A model generated the notes under the pieces. That model saw only the letters and a program-made list of their open reading frames with translations. It had not been told where the DNA came from and searched no databases. The translations under genes and the position numbers were made by a program. From assembly GCA_023433275.1 (NCBI GenBank), contig JAEZDN010000011.1, forward strand, positions 19,508 to 83,507: a DNA stretch of 64,000 nucleotides, given 5' to 3'. Positions 61,681 through 64,000 of this stretch are shown here, piece by piece (the stretch's first letter is position 1; each line of letters opens with the position of its first letter). The DNA comes from Verrucomicrobiota bacterium (GTDB lineage Bacteria > Verrucomicrobiota > Verrucomicrobiia > Opitutales > Opitutaceae).

Positions 61681-62997
61681 TTAGAACCAATCCCCGGCGG
61701 GTGGACTTTCGGATCCTGTTTTGAACTCCAGCTTCTGGGTGACGAGGGTGTTGACCGAATGGCCGTCCTTGAGGCCGGGATCGAACTGCCATTCGCGGAT
61801 CGCCGCCACCGCGGCCTCTTCGAATGCATAGTGGGTCGATTGCACCGCGCGCGCGTCCTGCACCTTGCCCTCGGTGTCGATGATGAAGGAAACCACCACG
61901 CTTCCGCTGATGTTGGCGGCGCGCAATCCCGCCGGATAGGCGGGTGAGCGACGCACGATGGCGGCCGGTTTGCGATCCAGGGAATTCAGGGGAAGGAGTG
62001 GGGTCACGTCGGAACGGCGCCGATTCGCCGCGGCGGCGCTGGCGGCAGGCCGCGAGCGGGCCGCGGCCTGCAACTCGCGGCGAAGGGCGGCGGCCTCATC
62101 GGCTAGTTGAGCCAGCTCCGCGTCGCTTACCTTCAGGTCGTCGAAGCGCGCTTCCGCCCGTTTCAAATCCTGGTTCTTCCCACGCAGTTCCGGAATGGCT
62201 GCATTGGCCTGAGCGACGGCGGCCAGTTCGTGGCGGAGGGTGGTGAGGTGATGTTCCTGCACGGCGATGACACCGGCTCCGGTCGCGACAATGGCGCCCG
62301 CGAAGGCGAGTTGCAATTTGGTGAGGCTCATAAAGGCGAGGCTCGCGGTGGTGCCTGCGCCGGCCAGGGCGCTGCCGGTGATGGTGGCGGCCAGGCCGGC
62401 GGGCGCGGCGATGGCGGCCTGGTTGCCCAGCACCAAACAGAGGGCGGCGGCGGACGACACGACGCCGCGCCGGGCGAGCAGGTGGCGAAGCTTTTCCATG
62501 GCGCGGTCCACGCGCATGCGGGCGGCGTTGTCGGTGAGTTCGAGTTTGGCGCCGACCTCGGCGAAGGGGCGGCCCTCGAGATGGCGAAGCAGGATCGCCA
62601 TGCGGTCGCGTTCCCCGAGCTCGGCGAGCGCATCGTCGAGCATCGGACGCAGGCGCTCCCATTCGGGCGACGCGGTGGAATCGGAATCCGGCATAAGGTG
62701 GGCCGCCTGTTCCCGCGCGCGGCGGCGTTGTTCGGCGCGCACGAGCTTGGCGGCGGCGAAGCGCGTGCTGGTGAACAGCCAGCCGGTGAGCACCCGGTGG
62801 CCCGAGAGCTGGCGCGCCTTGCGGGCGAGATCGGTGAAGACGAGTTGGGTCACATCCTGGGCGAGATGGGTGTCGCCATTCACCTGACGCAACGCGGCCG
62901 CATAGACGAAATTGAGGTGCCGGCCCACGAGTTCCGCGAAGGCGCTTTCCGCGCGATCCTCGGCGTAGCGGCGGAGCAGGGTCAGGTCGTCGTTCAT
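61681..62997 (-). CDS. ECF sigma factor fused to membrane and TonB-type domains
   Basis: A 438-residue fusion. Residues 5-85 are sigma region 2 (DVTQLVFTDLARKARQLSG) and 115-172 sigma region 4 (HLEGRPFAEVGAKLELTDNA). Hydrophobic stretches at about 178-215 and 228-247 would cross the membrane, a coiled coil follows (250-312), and 345-428 is a TonB C-terminal domain (SGSVVVSFIIDTEGKVQD, AIREWQFDPGLKDG). So the sigma factor is probably membrane-tethered and linked to a periplasmic TonB-like sensor or contact. The ATG at 62997 gives the standard ECF start. It is cotranscribed with the gene at 61675. Confidence 0.9.
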   Translation of the reverse strand: MNDDLTLLRRYAEDRAESAFAELVGRHLNFVYAAALRQVNGDTHLAQDVTQLVFTDLARKARQLSGHRVLTGWLFTSTRFAAAKLVRAEQRRRAREQAAHLMPDSDSTASPEWERLRPMLDDALAELGERDRMAILLRHLEGRPFAEVGAKLELTDNAARMRVDRAMEKLRHLLARRGVVSSAAALCLVLGNQAAIAAPAGLAATITGSALAGAGTTASLAFMSLTKLQLAFAGAIVATGAGVIAVQEHHLTTLRHELAAVAQANAAIPELRGKNQDLKRAEARFDDLKVSDAELAQLADEAAALRRELQAAARSRPAASAAAANRRRSDVTPLLPLNSLDRKPAAIVRRSPAYPAGLRAANISGSVVVSFIIDTEGKVQDARAVQSTHYAFEEAAVAAIREWQFDPGLKDGHSVNTLVTQKLEFKTGSESPPAGDWF

Positions 62998-63087
62998 GGC
63001 GGTTTCACTCCTAGCACCCGCGGACGGGAAAAACCGCACAAAAAATCCGATGGTTGCGCCGCGGCGCGAGCCGGGGGATAATCACGC

Positions 63088-63804
63088 ATGACAGAAGCAA
63101 ATGAATCCGGACCGGAAACAGGTCACGCCCCGGTGAAACTCGATGCCGTGGAGGCGCGGGTGCTGGGATGTCTGATTGAGAAGGAGGCGACGACCCCGGA
63201 CGTTTATCCGCTCTCGCTCAATGCGCTCGCGAACGCGTGCAACCAGAAGAACAACCGGGCGCCCGTGATGGACGTGGGTGAACGCGAGGTGGAGGGCGCG
63301 GTGGATCGGTTGCGCGGCAAGCGGTTGGTGACGGCTTTCAGCGGGGCGAATGCGCGCGCGATCAAGTACAAGCACCGCTTCAGCGAGCGCTTTCCCGTCG
63401 AGTCGCTGGCGCAGGCGATGGTGGCGGAGCTGCTGTTGCGCGGCGCGCAGACGACGGCGGGATTGCGCGGGAATTGCGAGCGGATGGTCGCGGTGCCGGA
63501 CCTCGGCGCGTGCGAGGAATTGCTGGTGCACCTGAGTGGAGGCGCGGAGCCGCTGGTGCGCAAGCTGCCGCGTCAGGCCGGGCAGAAGGAAGCGCGTTGG
63601 GTGCAGGTGCTGACGGGCGAGCCATCGGCGGACGAGCTGGCCGCCGGCGCGGGGTTCGAGGATGCGCGCCAGCCGCTCAAGGTGGAGGTGGCGATGACGT
63701 TGCCGCCGGATGCGGAGGCGCGGTTGGCTGCGCTTGAGACCGAGGTGGCGACGCTGAAGGCGGAGTTGGCGCGGTTGCGGGCGTCGTTGGGGGAGGAGGG
63801 GTAG
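63088..63804 (+). CDS. YceH/DUF480 protein
   Basis: A 238-residue protein of two tandem winged helices: LDAVEARVLGCLIEKEATTPD and YPLSLNALANACNQKNNR near the start, the second half with LLLRGAQTTAGLRGNCERM, and a C-terminal coiled coil (EARLAALETEVATLKAELAR). This is the DUF480 layout of E. coli YceH, whose role is unknown; the fold suggests DNA binding. A gggggat upstream may serve as ribosome site. It is divergent from the sigma-factor gene. Confidence 0.92.
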   Translation: MTEANESGPETGHAPVKLDAVEARVLGCLIEKEATTPDVYPLSLNALANACNQKNNRAPVMDVGEREVEGAVDRLRGKRLVTAFSGANARAIKYKHRFSERFPVESLAQAMVAELLLRGAQTTAGLRGNCERMVAVPDLGACEELLVHLSGGAEPLVRKLPRQAGQKEARWVQVLTGEPSADELAAGAGFEDARQPLKVEVAMTLPPDAEARLAALETEVATLKAELARLRASLGEEG

Positions 63805-63908
63805 GTCGGAAGTTTTTATTCGCTGCTGGCCGAGCCCGCACCCGTTGCTGCGCATAGTTGATGGAGGGGCGCGGCTTGACCGCGGCCTTGGCTCGCGGTG
63901 GGAACCGA

Positions 63909-63933
63909 GGGCGTGGACGAGCCACGCCCCTAC
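63909..63933. repeat. Family A2 palindrome with GTAG head
   Basis: On the minus strand it reads GTAGGGGCGTGGCTCGTCC and folds into a perfect stem. It lies in the last 196 bases of the window, which hold no gene. Confidence 0.75.
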
Positions 63934-64000
63934 AACGGAACGGTTCGACCGTGGACACTGTGGATTCGAATTCCGAAATGCTCCGGCGGGGAGGGGGGTG

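Overview
The window is high-GC bacterial DNA whose gene content points to a member of the Opitutaceae (Verrucomicrobiota). The reasons are a TonB-dependent receptor, many secreted carbohydrate-active enzymes, an ECF sigma factor fused to a TonB-type domain, several families of dispersed palindromic repeats, and the compact rpmH-rnpA-yidD-yidC order. Taxonomy is inferred from gene style, not from a marker gene comparison. I see no tRNA, rRNA or CRISPR array.

Layout. 1-15.3 kb is a plant-polysaccharide locus: the end of a TonB receptor, an esterase, then two divergent operons. The leftward one carries an ADP-ribosylglycohydrolase-like protein, a GH140-like enzyme, a DUF1593 protein and an MFS carrier. 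The rightward one carries a cytosolic GH78, a sugar isomerase-like protein, a Gfo/Idh/MocA oxidoreductase, a GH4 enzyme with a CHEV motif and an exported GH78. Together they fit import and breakdown of rhamnose- and galacturonate-rich pectic fragments. 15.5-20.6 kb holds a small TonB-domain protein, a TPR protein, a degenerate rhomboid-like protein, PrmB, a haem-binding DUF3365 protein and a rhodanese. 20.9-23.7 kb is the leftward cluster rpmH-rnpA-yidD-yidC. 24-27 kb has a possible kinase-fold protein, a peroxiredoxin, an outer-membrane barrel and PqiA.

27.4-35.2 kb is an assimilatory sulfate reduction locus. cysI, cysH, a four-helix-bundle gene, cysD, cysN and an Rrf2 regulator run leftward, and cobA runs divergently to supply sirohaem; a CbiX-type chelatase lies beyond it. 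35.3-38.6 kb has a sialate O-acetylesterase, a Dabb protein, an SDR and TspO. 38.7-43.8 kb is an accessory island with two translationally coupled SF1 helicases, a frameshifted remnant of an Mre11/SbcD nuclease and a DUF3800 protein, possibly a decayed defence or repair module. 44-55 kb is mostly housekeeping: uvrC, cinA, a lyase-like protein, holA, purB, phosphofructokinase, a receiver-PP2C phosphatase and a lipoprotein FKBP. 55.7-64 kb has a pseudo-receiver/HDOD protein, an orphan family, a GNAT, cysK, the sigma-TonB fusion with its partner, and a YceH protein.

The most unusual feature runs through the whole window. Several families of short palindromes start with GTAG or GGAG, the hallmark of REP elements, and often sit as inverted pairs in intergenic gaps. 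At least two lie in frame inside genes (prmB and cbiX), one supplies the end of yidD and one the stop codon of cbiX. This resembles the protein-coding palindromic elements known from Rickettsia.
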